A stretch of DNA of 35,465 bases from Candidatus Poseidoniia archaeon (GCA_029936395.1 JAPYSW010000010.1:1-35465); one strand, 5' to 3'; shown: positions 8,352-18,125, counted from the stretch's first letter. Notes: generated by a model from the sequence alone, not told the origin. Numbers and translations: made by a program.

Positions 8352-8358
8352 TTATAAT
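8352..8358 (+). promoter_or_regulatory. TATA-like box for the small coiled-coil gene
   Basis: ttataat is centred 25 bases before the GTG at 8380, so this small gene would have its own leaderless transcript. The position supports both that it is a real gene and that it starts with GTG. Confidence 0.42.
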
Positions 8359-8379
8359 GGGTCAGACTGTGCCTGAATT

Positions 8380-8568
8380 GTGACTTCAGATACTAATGAA
8401 ATTAAGAAGCTTCAAAAGACAATTTCTGAACTTCAAACAGAGCTAAAATTTTTACAGGAAACCGTTGGTGTTTTGATGGGAGCCATGATGGAAGAAGGTG
8501 AAAGTGATGAGTTTTTTGGAAATAGTGAAGCAGGTAATCCAACGTTTCGATTGAATATGGGAATGTAG
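8380..8568 (+). CDS. Small coiled-coil protein, unknown function
   Basis: A 62-residue open frame with a GTG start. Residues 7-37 are a heptad-like helix (IKKLQKTISELQTELKFLQ) expected to form a coiled coil; the tail is acidic and ends NPTFRLNMGM. No family is recognised. A TATA-like box about 25 bases upstream and a good coding look (helix with correct heptad pattern) support it. It sits alone between etfA and tRNA-Asp, so context says little. It could be a small oligomerisation or regulatory protein. Confidence 0.5.
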   Translation: MTSDTNEIKKLQKTISELQTELKFLQETVGVLMGAMMEEGESDEFFGNSEAGNPTFRLNMGM

Positions 8569-8583
8569 AATTATTTGGTAAAG

Positions 8584-8592
8584 CCTATATAC
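8584..8592 (+). promoter_or_regulatory. TATA box of tRNA-Asp
   Basis: cctatatac is centred about 27 bases upstream of the tRNA 5' end at 8616, the standard archaeal promoter spacing. Confidence 0.55.
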
Positions 8593-8615
8593 AAAGGGCT
8601 CTGGTCCGGCATCGT

Positions 8616-8693
8616 GCTCGCGTGGTGTAGCCTGGCCTATCATCTCAGGTTGTCGACCTGAGGACTCGGGTTCAAATCCCGGCGCGGGCGCCA
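8616..8693 (+). tRNA. tRNA-Asp (GTC anticodon)
   Basis: A full cloverleaf can be folded by hand. Acceptor stem gctcgcg (8616-8622) pairs with cgcgggc (8683-8689) with one G-U; discriminator G at 8690; CCA is encoded at 8691-8693. D arm gtg/cat with GG in the loop; anticodon stem tcagg/cctga (8645-8649, 8657-8661) with loop ttgtcga, anticodon GTC at 8652-8654; T arm tcggg-ttcaaat-cccgg (8666-8682). G73 and GUC are aspartate identity elements. No intron is present. It has its own TATA box and a T-run immediately after the CCA. Confidence 0.95.
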
Positions 8694-8699
8694 TTTTTT
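8694..8699 (+). terminator. T-run terminator of tRNA-Asp
   Basis: Six T residues follow the encoded CCA directly, the typical archaeal transcription stop for a stable RNA. Confidence 0.55.
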
Positions 8700-8705
8700 C
8701 GGGGC

Positions 8706-8726
8706 TAAGTCATATAATATGACTTA
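8706..8726. promoter_or_regulatory. Perfect 21-bp palindrome over the putative TATA box of the transglutaminase operon
   Basis: Two exact 10-bp arms, taagtcatat (8706-8715) and atatgactta (8717-8726), flank a single A at 8716. The centre atataatat is the best TATA box for the 14-kb operon: it lies about 35 bases before the ATG at 8751, which predicts a leader of 8-10 bases. An operator that covers the TATA box would let a dimeric repressor block TBP. A role as extra terminator for the tRNA is less likely, because the tRNA already ends in a T-run. The symmetry is read directly; the function is inferred. Confidence 0.6.
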
Positions 8727-8750
8727 CTTCTAGCCATTTGGATTTATCCT

Positions 8751-11700
8751 ATGCGCGGACAGAAATATCAAGCTTTGATTGTAGTGATTTTGCTTTTAAC
8801 TGCATTGCCTTATTCTCCATTTCTATCTAGAGCAGCAAACATAGAAAAAGATCCAATAGCTGAAGCAGATAAGGATGGAGACGGTATTCCTGATCAACCT
8901 TTCAGAGATAGTGATGGAGATGGTTTATCTGATGATTATGAAATATCACTAGGTTTTGACCCTAATGACTTCGATATGGATAATGACGGAATTCCTGACA
9001 ACATGGAGATGGATTTCTGGAATGATTTGATTAACGAAGATTTTGTCCCTCCCAATATGGAAGATTTGTATGATTGTGAAGGGGACTTAGATGGAGATGG
9101 AATCATGAACTGTCTAGATCCTGACGCTGATGGTGATGGAATTCCAGATCAAGAAGAAATGACTGATAGTGATGGCGATGGAATTCCAGATATGTATGAA
9201 AATATGATTGATCATCTTGACCCTAACAATCCAGATAGTGATGGAGATGGAATTTCCGATAAATTAGACCAAGAACCACCATTGCCTCCATGGGCTGAAG
9301 ATATGGCTGCAAATAATGACTGGACACCTCAACCTGATGCTAATGGAGTTACAGGAGGGCTAGAAGGATTTTATCCACTAGCAATGTTAATGGCAGTTAA
9401 ATTCACTGTAACATGTGATAATTGTCAAGAGCCTACGTCCAATCCTCAATATTGGAGAACTGTTGCAAAAGATGTTTATGATAACGGATATGATTCAATA
9501 ACTGATACATATTCAAGAAGCCAATGGTGCCCTTCTCCAGGATGTGAACAATATGGCATTGAATCTGGAATAATTGAAAATCCGGGTTATTGGTCTACTG
9601 GAAGTTCAGACTACACGTATGACTATTTAGTTACAAATTCAGAAATAACTAGTCAAGAGTATCAATACACAATGAACTGGGTAATGCCAGTTCAGGGTTA
9701 TCTCTCAACTTCACTATATACCAATTCAGTAAATATTGCAAACCAAGTTACAATGGACAGTGCATTCAATTTGAAAGTAGAAAGTTATGCACAAAGCTAT
9801 ACTTTCACTATGACTGAATATCAAATTCCAGAAAGTGTACTAACTGCTGCGAATGCTCCAGTGAAATTTTCTCCACAACTTGTACAATTACCTAACTTTC
9901 CATCAAGACCAGGGCCAGATAATGATGTTTATGACTTAGCTGCATCAATAACGGCTGGAAAAACGACAGATTACGAGAAAGCTGAAGCCATTCGAATGTA
10001 TCTACGTGACAATTACTACTACAATATTAATGGCACTTTGACGCCGGAAGGTGAAGACTTTGTTGATTATTTCTTATTTGGCAATCCTGGAAGTGATGGA
10101 AAATGTACTAATTTTGCAACAGCATTCAATGTATTATCACGTTTGAATGGAATACCTACTAGATTTGTTGAAGGAAATGGCGGTGGAAAGGTCATCACGC
10201 CTGAAGAGTGGGATAGTAGCGGATATGGAGAAAGTACTGGATATTCTATTGAAGAAAACACCAGAGTAGTAACTATGCTGAATGGACACGCATATTCAGA
10301 AATATTATTAGAAGGAATAGGTTGGTACCAAATGGAGGCAACGTCATCCCAAACATGTCCCACATGCGATGGTAATAGTGCTACAAATACTGGTGAAGCT
10401 GATAATGTTGGAGGAGGCGGTACACAACCGGGTACCGATTATGAAATTAGTGATAGTGATGGTGATGGGCTAAGTGATGAGTATGAGAATGGAATTGGAA
10501 CTGATCCTTTCAACCCAGACACTGATGGAGATACACTTCCAGATGGTTCGGAAACGGGAACTGGCATCTATGTAAATGTGGAAGATACTGGAACTAGTCC
10601 ACTGACTGATGATACCGATGAAGATGGATTACAAGATGATGATGAAATATTATGTAGATTGTACTCTCTAGCAGGTACGTTTTGTTCACATCCCTTAGAC
10701 TCAGATTCTGATAATGATGGTTTAACTGATGGAGAAGAATATTATACCTATTTCACCAATCCAATCGATCATGATACTGATGGTGATGGATTACTTGATG
10801 GACTAGAGGTAGGCGTCTCTTATGAGGATATATGGGTAGATATACCTCATAATTTACAACCCTGTGAAACTAAGACTGGTGGTACTCTAACTAATTGTTT
10901 AGAGACATGGCAACCTGATGAAGAACCTGAATCAACAACCGACCCTCATGACGTAGATACAGACTCAGATAATTTAGAAGACGGTGAGGAAGACTCTAAT
11001 GCAAACGGAAAACTAGATTTTTCTGAAACGGCACCCGAGTTAGCTGATACTGATGGAGGAGGCCGAAGTGATTCTGAAGAATTGCTAACCGATTCAACTG
11101 ACCCCAGAAACCCAGATGATGATATTAAGGATCAAGATGGTGATGGACTGTATGACCATGTTGAAGATGAAAATTGTATATATGGTTCAGGACAAAATCA
11201 GTGTACTAATTCTGAATCTAGTGATACTGATGGTGACAGCATAAGTGACTATGACGAAATTTTTAACTGTTTTTATGGTGAAAACGATAATGAATGTACT
11301 GATCCAACTGTATTTGACACCGATTCCGACACAATAAGTGATTATGAAGAAACTACTAATTGTATATATGGTGAAAATAGTGATGAATGCACTGATCCAA
11401 CCCTTATTGATACTGACGGAGGGGGGGCTTTTGACGCGGTAGAAATTGAAACTGATTTGACAAACCCACTAAATAAAACTGATGATCTACAACCAGAAGA
11501 TAGAGATGATGATGAAGATGGACGAACGAATGGTGAGGAAGACATAAACGGAAATGGAATTTTTGAACCTCACCTTGGGGAAACTGATCCAAATGAACCC
11601 GATACTGATAATGATGGATTAAATGATGGTGAAGAATATAATCAAGAAACCGACCCAAATAACCCTGATTCAGATGGTGATGGTTTGTCTGATGGAGATG

Positions 11701-14700
11701 AAGTTCACAATATGACTTGGGGACCTACTAATCCGCTTGTAGCCGATACCGATGAGGATGATTTAAATGACGGGGATGAGGTTGGATATGGTACTAATCC
11801 AAACGTTGCTGATAGCGATGGAGATGGATTAGAGGATGGAGAAGAAGTCACTAACTGTATTTATGGTGAAGACAATAATGAATGTACTAATCCAACTCTC
11901 ATGGATACGGATGAAGATACAATAAATGATGGTGAAGAAATCATTACACGCGAAACCGATCCAATGGATACGGACACGGATGATGATGGAATAAGCGATG
12001 GAGATGAATTGATTAATTGCATATATGGTGCAGATGGTGAACAATGCACCAACCCAATTCTTGCTGATTCAGATAGTGATGGAATAAATGATGGAGTAGA
12101 AGTATCTAATTGCATCTATGGTGAAGATGATGATGAATGTACTGATCCAACAAAAGATGACTCGGACAATGACGGGCTAAATGATTGGAATGAAATTGAC
12201 AATACAACTTGGGGGCCTACCGATCCGCAGAATCCGGATACAGACGGCGGAGGACAAAAAGATGGCTTAGAAGTTCTTGTGGATGGTACTAATCCTAACG
12301 AGGGAAGTGATGATAACTTATCTGCTTTAGATGATGATAATGATGGGTTGACAAATGGTGAAGAAGAAAGCATATATGGCACTGATCCAAATAACCCAGA
12401 TAGTGATGGTGATGGATTACTTGATGGGGATGAAGTTAATAATTGGACCAGTAATCCAAACAAGAAAGATTCTGACTATGATGGAATAGAGGACGGAGAT
12501 GAAACTACAAATTGTGTTTATGGAGAAGATGAAAATGAGTGTACCAGTCCAATTGATGAGGATTCGGATAACGATGGTTTAGAAGACGGGGATGAAGTTA
12601 ATAATTGGACAAGTGATCCAAAAAATACTGACACAGATGATGACGGTTTAACTGACTCTACCGAAGTTAACAACTGCATATATGGTGAAGATAATAATGA
12701 ATGTACTAGTCTAATAAATGATGACTCTGATGGTGATACTTTAAGGGACGGGGACGAAACTACAACTCACTTCACCGATCCAATGGATTTTGATACTGAT
12801 GATGACGGATTAAATGATGGACTAGAGATATCGAATTGTATTTACGGTGAAGATGATGACGTATGTACTAATCCAAACAATGAAGACTCTGACGGAGACA
12901 CAATAAATGATGGAGAAGAAGTAAGTTATTTATACAATTCAGATCCAAGAGATACTGACACTGATGATGACGGATTAAATGATGGGATTGAGGTATCTAA
13001 TTGTAATTATGGTGAAGATGATGATGAATGTACTAATCTCATCCTATCAGATACCGATCAAGACGGTATAAGTGACTATGATGAAATCTACAACTGTATC
13101 TATGGTGAGGCTGATGAGGAGTGTACTGATCCAATGGATGGCGATTCTGATAACGATGGATTAGATGATGGGGATGAAGTAAATAATCATGAAACTGATC
13201 CAATGGATCAGGACAGTGATGGAGATGGGCTATTTGATGGAGATGAAGTAAACACACATCTTACAAATCCTACAAACTCCGATACTGACGAGGATAACCT
13301 AAGTGATTATATTGAAGTGAACAATTGCATTTATGGTCAAAACAATACAGGTTCTGATTGTACGGATCCTACGGAAAGTGATTCGGATAATGATGGTCTA
13401 GATGATTGGACCGAGATAATTTTGGAAGGTACTGATCCAATGGAAGAAGACTCTGATGGAGACCGCCTAACTGATGGCCAAGAAAAATCGGGACAGGATG
13501 GAAATGGTACTTCTCATGGCCATGGTGCTACGAATCCTCTTGATATGGATTCAGATAATGGAGGTATAAGAGATGGAACTGAAGTGGATACCGATGGTAC
13601 AAATCCTAATGATTTTAGTGACGATTTCCTTGATGCCTTAGATAATGATGCTGATGGATTAAGTAATGGTGAAGAAATACTAGAAGAAACAGATCCAAAT
13701 GATCCTGATTCGGATGATGATGGTTTGTCTGATGGAGATGAAGTTTATGGATTGAATAATACATATGGTTACACTTCAGATCCAAACAAAAATGACAGTG
13801 ACGATGATGGGCTAAATGATTCTGCCGAAATTAGCAATTGCTTCTATGGCGAAGATAATGATGAATGTACTGATCCAAAGGATGCTGATTCTGATGGAGA
13901 TGGTTTGAATGATTATGATGAAGTCAATAATTGTATCTATGGTGAAACTAACGATGAATGTACTGATCCAAAAGATGTGGATTCGGATAATGATTCTGCA
14001 GAAGACGGAAACGAAATAAATACTCACCTTACAGACCCTAAAGATGAGGATTCTGATGATGATGGGCTTCTAGATAGTTGGGAATTGTATGACTATAATC
14101 TATTTACAGATCCAAATGATCCGGATTCTGATGATGATTTATTAAGTGACTATGATGAATTTTATGGATTGAATAACACCTATGGTTACACTTCAGATCC
14201 AAACAAAAATGACACAGATGGAGATGGATTAAATGATTATGATGAAGTCAATAATTGTATCTATGGTGAAAACGATGATGAATGTACGGATCCAAATGAT
14301 GAGGACTCTGATGGAGATGGTGTAATTGATTATGATGAAATTAATACACATAATACAGATCCAAAAGATTATGATACCGATAATGATGGTTTAAGTGATG
14401 GACTAGAAATTATTAGTTTAAATAGTAATCCTCTAAGTATTGATTCAGATAGTGATGGATTAAATGATACTTGGGAATGGGCTCGAGCTACGCAAGGATA
14501 TACATATGATTTAATTAACAATGATACGGACGAAGATGGCACATTAGATGGAGATGAAGATTTAGATCAGGATGGATTAAGTAATTTAGATGAAATTCAA
14601 GGAAACAATGCTCATGGTTATACTACAAACCCATTAGATCAAGACTCCGACAATGATACACTAGGAGATGGAGATGAAATTGATCCTTGGAATATACAGA

Positions 14701-17700
14701 GAGATGATGTAGATAATCAATACAACTACCCTTCAGATCCAACATCATCAGATTCAGATGGTGATTTGGTAAGTGATCTGGATGAAATTCTTCCTTCTAA
14801 TGACACCTATAATTCACGTACAAATCCAAAAAATAGTGACACCGATGGAGATGGACTCTCCGATTATTATGAGCTATTTTATTACTGGAATATTACTGGC
14901 GATGATAATACACCTCAATTATTTTATGATGTTCAAGGATGGAATACCTCTAATCCTAAAGAAGAAAACACGGATGAAGACAGTTGGGATGATGGGGATA
15001 TAGATGAAGAAAATCCAGTGTATGGAAATTTTGAAGACGAGGATCCACCGTGGGGAAGTCCACCATCAAGAGCAGGGACACCTGAATTCCCGCCTGAACT
15101 AGTCTATAAAGATCAAGAATTTATTTGGTCTTTTAATATGATAAACATTACCTCTGATGAACCATATATTGGAGTACTAGTCGAAGCATACATAAATGAA
15201 ACTGAAGATGGAGGTGCAGACTACAAAATTGGCCAGGGAGTTAGTGATGATGATGGATTTACAAAGATTATATGCAATATTAGTGCATCTGGATTTGATG
15301 TGAAATCTGGAGATTGGACAATACAATTGCATCGCCCATTACAATTCATAATTCATGCAAATGAATCTAAACGAATTATAGAGAGTTGGAGTCCAACACA
15401 AGACCTAAAAATCAAGGGAAAAAGTTCTATGATTCTTAATATCCCTAATTCGGGAGCAAGTCAACAAACTACAATTGTGGCTGGAAAACTAATTGAATTA
15501 AATGACTTAGACTTAGGAGGAGAAACGGTTGAACTAATATTTAATGATACTACATACTATCAAGACACTAATGAAGATGGAAGTTTTGCAATTGAAATAA
15601 GTTTACCAAATGTTGAAGATGAAGTATTTGAATTAGTTTTCAAATACAATGGCACTGAAAATATTACTAATTACTATATCATGAAATACATTCGTGTAAT
15701 CAATGCTTCCATTAATTTAAGCTTTAATGAGGATAATGAAAATATATTTGAAATTAATAATATATTACCATATAAGATACGTGGAAGTATATTAGGTGAT
15801 TTAATTGAACAACCTACGGGGGCTGTAAGTCTTCAATATGGAGGTAATAAAGTTGGAAATATAGATATAACTGGAAACCAAGATTGGGAATTTGACCTAT
15901 TTATCCCCGGAAATGCATCATGGGGTGAAACTATCTTAACTGCAACATATCTCCCCTCTGAAGAAGATATACACCCATCTGATGTTTCTGTGTATACTAT
16001 CATAATAAAAGGTCAAAGTAGTTTAACTATAGAAGCTGTACAAAGTAATGAAATATGTAATGAATGTCTTAGAACTAACATAATAAAATTAGAAGGAAAT
16101 CTTACAGACCATAATAATGATGGTATCTCTCAGCAAATAGTCAATTTGTATTTTGATGATACCTATGTTGGTCCAGCGGAAACAAATAGTGAGGGAAGAT
16201 ACACTTATTCAATAGATTTATCAATCAAAAATGCTGGAATTCATAATGTTTCGGTCCAATTATTTACCTCTGAGAGCCTATTCGGAAGTTCAAGAGTTGC
16301 TAATTTATCACTATTAGCTTCACCTTCTTTATTATTAGACAGCACAACAAAATGTGAGATGACATCTGATGATGAATGGTTATGTAAATCCCAGCGAAAC
16401 TCAGAATATGTAATATCTGGAACCATAATTGATGAATTAGGAGTTCCAATTCAAAATATAAACTTAGAAATTGAAAGAGACTCCTACATACTCATTGAAA
16501 CAGATGAAAATGGACAATTTAGTTATAGTACTTTTGTTGAAGATGGACAAACTGATATGTTCGATATTGATATATCTATTGTTGCTAGCGATAGTATGGA
16601 AAATGCCAAAAATAGTTTGTCAGTTATCCCTCAAACTACAATTACAATGTCTGTAGATGCTACTGATGCGTTTAGAGGTGAAAATACAACCATAACGGGT
16701 ATTCTTACCGATAATAGCGGAGTACCTATTGATAACGTAACAATAAAAATATCTATTGCACAGGCTGAATACTATGTTCAAACTGGTTTACTAGGTATAT
16801 TTAGTCTAAACCATACTTTAGTTTCAAATTATGAAGTGGGTTTGGATAATATAACTGCAAGTTTTAATGGAACTTTGTGGTATTTAGATCACGAAGAAAA
16901 TACCACTTTTACAGTACATGGAAAAAGTTCTTTTGACTCTGTTAAAGTTACAGGTGATTGGTTTGAAGGGAAAATAGTGAGAGGCGGAACTATAACTGTT
17001 ACAGGCATTTTAGTTGATGACCTTGGAAACCGTTTAGAAGGAAATATAAGTGCATTTATCGGAAGTGAACAACTAGAAACGGAATACACTAATGAAACTA
17101 CAATTATAGCCAAAGGCATTGTTCCGGAAATATATAGAAACAATCACACTTTGAAATTAGAATACACCGGATCTGAATTCCTACAGGGAACTACATACAG
17201 TAGTAGTGAAAATATATTGGTAATTAGCAATTTAGATTTTGATATTGAACAACAAGTTAACGATTTACCAATTTATCCTGGAGATATAGTGAATATTACA
17301 CTATTTCTTAAAGAAGATGATAACTCGCCACTGCCTTCTGCTAATATTAATGTCAATACTATTGTGTACCAATTGACCGGAACTAACAGTCTTGTAATAT
17401 TGGAAAGTAAAGACTTGAACCAAATACTTACAACTGATGTGAATGGAAAAACAATATACAGCTTTAAGTTTCCACGTAATGGAACTACAGTATCAATCAA
17501 TATAACTTATGAAGGAGGATATGGGAAATCGGTTAATGAAAAGTTTACCGAATCGGAGTTTACTGAGGTTAGTGTGTCAATAAGTATAACAAAATCACCC
17601 ACACCTATAGCTCCATTTGATTTCAAAAAATACATACCTTTATTCATTGGAATTCCAGCTGCATTAGTAGTAACTGTATACTATATGTATTGGACTCAAA

Positions 17701-18125
17701 AACATAAATATGAAGTTAGAAATCTTATTAAGCAAATGCAAAAAGAACTTAATAAGGATGAAGACTATCGCCAGATTATTATAAAATCATATCACCAATT
17801 ACTGAATATTCTTAGCAGATATGGATTCATTAAAACAAAAACACAAACTGTTCGAGAATTTACAGAGGTAATGAGTAGAGCATTACCAATTCCAGTAACC
17901 ACGGTCAAACTTCTTACTTCTCTTTTTGAAATTGCTAGATATAGTGGCATTAAACCAAAAATTGTAGATGAGTTCGGAATGGAAATGATTGATGGCTCTT
18001 ACAATATTTGGTGTGTAGAGGCAATTAACAATCTTCACCAAGTAGAACATGAACTTAATAGTGGTTTAAAGCAAGGTAAGGTTTCGAGATTTACTAATAT
18101 TCTCGGGATGGGGAGAACGAAATGA
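8751..18125 (+). CDS. Giant secreted TgpA-like transglutaminase with thrombospondin type-3 repeats, Ig-like domains and DUF4129-like tail
   Basis: A 3124-residue surface protein. Order: signal peptide (1-29); seven DxDxDG calcium repeats (about 38-175); a region with YWRTVAKDVYDNGYDS like the extracellular part of TgpA; a transglutaminase-like domain (about 400-540) with likely triad C452 (DGKCTNF), H513 (NGHAYSEI) and E529 (WYQMEAT; Glu where many relatives have Asp); 54 thrombospondin type-3 repeats (about 565-2090; my count), 15 with an NCxYG...CT loop; some six beta-sandwich domains (about 2110-2950); one membrane helix (about 2960-2982); and a ~140-residue cytoplasmic tail resembling DUF4129, ending in an ARYSG-like block. 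Family knowledge: TgpA-type enzymes sit with MoxR and DUF58 genes, as here. The repeats should form a calcium-stiffened rod that holds the enzyme far from the membrane. It may cross-link or process surface proteins; no substrate is known. It overlaps the next gene by ATGA. Confidence 0.85.
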   Translation: MRGQKYQALIVVILLLTALPYSPFLSRAANIEKDPIAEADKDGDGIPDQPFRDSDGDGLSDDYEISLGFDPNDFDMDNDGIPDNMEMDFWNDLINEDFVPPNMEDLYDCEGDLDGDGIMNCLDPDADGDGIPDQEEMTDSDGDGIPDMYENMIDHLDPNNPDSDGDGISDKLDQEPPLPPWAEDMAANNDWTPQPDANGVTGGLEGFYPLAMLMAVKFTVTCDNCQEPTSNPQYWRTVAKDVYDNGYDSITDTYSRSQWCPSPGCEQYGIESGIIENPGYWSTGSSDYTYDYLVTNSEITSQEYQYTMNWVMPVQGYLSTSLYTNSVNIANQVTMDSAFNLKVESYAQSYTFTMTEYQIPESVLTAANAPVKFSPQLVQLPNFPSRPGPDNDVYDLAASITAGKTTDYEKAEAIRMYLRDNYYYNINGTLTPEGEDFVDYFLFGNPGSDGKCTNFATAFNVLSRLNGIPTRFVEGNGGGKVITPEEWDSSGYGESTGYSIEENTRVVTMLNGHAYSEILLEGIGWYQMEATSSQTCPTCDGNSATNTGEADNVGGGGTQPGTDYEISDSDGDGLSDEYENGIGTDPFNPDTDGDTLPDGSETGTGIYVNVEDTGTSPLTDDTDEDGLQDDDEILCRLYSLAGTFCSHPLDSDSDNDGLTDGEEYYTYFTNPIDHDTDGDGLLDGLEVGVSYEDIWVDIPHNLQPCETKTGGTLTNCLETWQPDEEPESTTDPHDVDTDSDNLEDGEEDSNANGKLDFSETAPELADTDGGGRSDSEELLTDSTDPRNPDDDIKDQDGDGLYDHVEDENCIYGSGQNQCTNSESSDTDGDSISDYDEIFNCFYGENDNECTDPTVFDTDSDTISDYEETTNCIYGENSDECTDPTLIDTDGGGAFDAVEIETDLTNPLNKTDDLQPEDRDDDEDGRTNGEEDINGNGIFEPHLGETDPNEPDTDNDGLNDGEEYNQETDPNNPDSDGDGLSDGDEVHNMTWGPTNPLVADTDEDDLNDGDEVGYGTNPNVADSDGDGLEDGEEVTNCIYGEDNNECTNPTLMDTDEDTINDGEEIITRETDPMDTDTDDDGISDGDELINCIYGADGEQCTNPILADSDSDGINDGVEVSNCIYGEDDDECTDPTKDDSDNDGLNDWNEIDNTTWGPTDPQNPDTDGGGQKDGLEVLVDGTNPNEGSDDNLSALDDDNDGLTNGEEESIYGTDPNNPDSDGDGLLDGDEVNNWTSNPNKKDSDYDGIEDGDETTNCVYGEDENECTSPIDEDSDNDGLEDGDEVNNWTSDPKNTDTDDDGLTDSTEVNNCIYGEDNNECTSLINDDSDGDTLRDGDETTTHFTDPMDFDTDDDGLNDGLEISNCIYGEDDDVCTNPNNEDSDGDTINDGEEVSYLYNSDPRDTDTDDDGLNDGIEVSNCNYGEDDDECTNLILSDTDQDGISDYDEIYNCIYGEADEECTDPMDGDSDNDGLDDGDEVNNHETDPMDQDSDGDGLFDGDEVNTHLTNPTNSDTDEDNLSDYIEVNNCIYGQNNTGSDCTDPTESDSDNDGLDDWTEIILEGTDPMEEDSDGDRLTDGQEKSGQDGNGTSHGHGATNPLDMDSDNGGIRDGTEVDTDGTNPNDFSDDFLDALDNDADGLSNGEEILEETDPNDPDSDDDGLSDGDEVYGLNNTYGYTSDPNKNDSDDDGLNDSAEISNCFYGEDNDECTDPKDADSDGDGLNDYDEVNNCIYGETNDECTDPKDVDSDNDSAEDGNEINTHLTDPKDEDSDDDGLLDSWELYDYNLFTDPNDPDSDDDLLSDYDEFYGLNNTYGYTSDPNKNDTDGDGLNDYDEVNNCIYGENDDECTDPNDEDSDGDGVIDYDEINTHNTDPKDYDTDNDGLSDGLEIISLNSNPLSIDSDSDGLNDTWEWARATQGYTYDLINNDTDEDGTLDGDEDLDQDGLSNLDEIQGNNAHGYTTNPLDQDSDNDTLGDGDEIDPWNIQRDDVDNQYNYPSDPTSSDSDGDLVSDLDEILPSNDTYNSRTNPKNSDTDGDGLSDYYELFYYWNITGDDNTPQLFYDVQGWNTSNPKEENTDEDSWDDGDIDEENPVYGNFEDEDPPWGSPPSRAGTPEFPPELVYKDQEFIWSFNMINITSDEPYIGVLVEAYINETEDGGADYKIGQGVSDDDGFTKIICNISASGFDVKSGDWTIQLHRPLQFIIHANESKRIIESWSPTQDLKIKGKSSMILNIPNSGASQQTTIVAGKLIELNDLDLGGETVELIFNDTTYYQDTNEDGSFAIEISLPNVEDEVFELVFKYNGTENITNYYIMKYIRVINASINLSFNEDNENIFEINNILPYKIRGSILGDLIEQPTGAVSLQYGGNKVGNIDITGNQDWEFDLFIPGNASWGETILTATYLPSEEDIHPSDVSVYTIIIKGQSSLTIEAVQSNEICNECLRTNIIKLEGNLTDHNNDGISQQIVNLYFDDTYVGPAETNSEGRYTYSIDLSIKNAGIHNVSVQLFTSESLFGSSRVANLSLLASPSLLLDSTTKCEMTSDDEWLCKSQRNSEYVISGTIIDELGVPIQNINLEIERDSYILIETDENGQFSYSTFVEDGQTDMFDIDISIVASDSMENAKNSLSVIPQTTITMSVDATDAFRGENTTITGILTDNSGVPIDNVTIKISIAQAEYYVQTGLLGIFSLNHTLVSNYEVGLDNITASFNGTLWYLDHEENTTFTVHGKSSFDSVKVTGDWFEGKIVRGGTITVTGILVDDLGNRLEGNISAFIGSEQLETEYTNETTIIAKGIVPEIYRNNHTLKLEYTGSEFLQGTTYSSSENILVISNLDFDIEQQVNDLPIYPGDIVNITLFLKEDDNSPLPSANINVNTIVYQLTGTNSLVILESKDLNQILTTDVNGKTIYSFKFPRNGTTVSINITYEGGYGKSVNEKFTESEFTEVSVSISITKSPTPIAPFDFKKYIPLFIGIPAALVVTVYYMYWTQKHKYEVRNLIKQMQKELNKDEDYRQIIIKSYHQLLNILSRYGFIKTKTQTVREFTEVMSRALPIPVTTVKLLTSLFEIARYSGIKPKIVDEFGMEMIDGSYNIWCVEAINNLHQVEHELNSGLKQGKVSRFTNILGMGRTK
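10443..15020 (+). repeat. Coding tandem repeats (thrombospondin type-3, about 54 units)
   Basis: The DNA encodes imperfect units of about 20-40 residues with a core D[ST]DxDGLxDGxE. Fifteen units carry an inserted NC[IVFN]YG-x(3-6)-CT loop between about 11170 and 14290. Some units are still almost identical in DNA: 13744-13796 and 14161-14213 match at 51 of 53 bases, and 13908-13947 and 14232-14271 match at 40 of 40. This shows recent expansion by internal duplication. Confidence 0.85.

Noticed and set aside
8701-8735. Terminator hairpin downstream of tRNA-Asp
   Set aside because: The tRNA is already followed by six Ts, and the palindrome is centred on a TATA-like sequence at the right distance from the next gene, so an operator or promoter role is preferred.
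11342-14027. Several minus-strand open frames of 67-115 codons opposite the stalk repeats
   Set aside because: They are Ser/Pro/His-rich or Ile-rich mirror images of the acidic repeats, caused by the biased codons of the coding strand. The plus-strand frame is continuous for 9.4 kb with clear domains.
10443-15020. Regularly spaced repeats that might suggest a CRISPR or non-coding array
   Set aside because: The periodicity is in codons, units are degenerate, and no unique spacers between constant repeats exist. It is a protein repeat.
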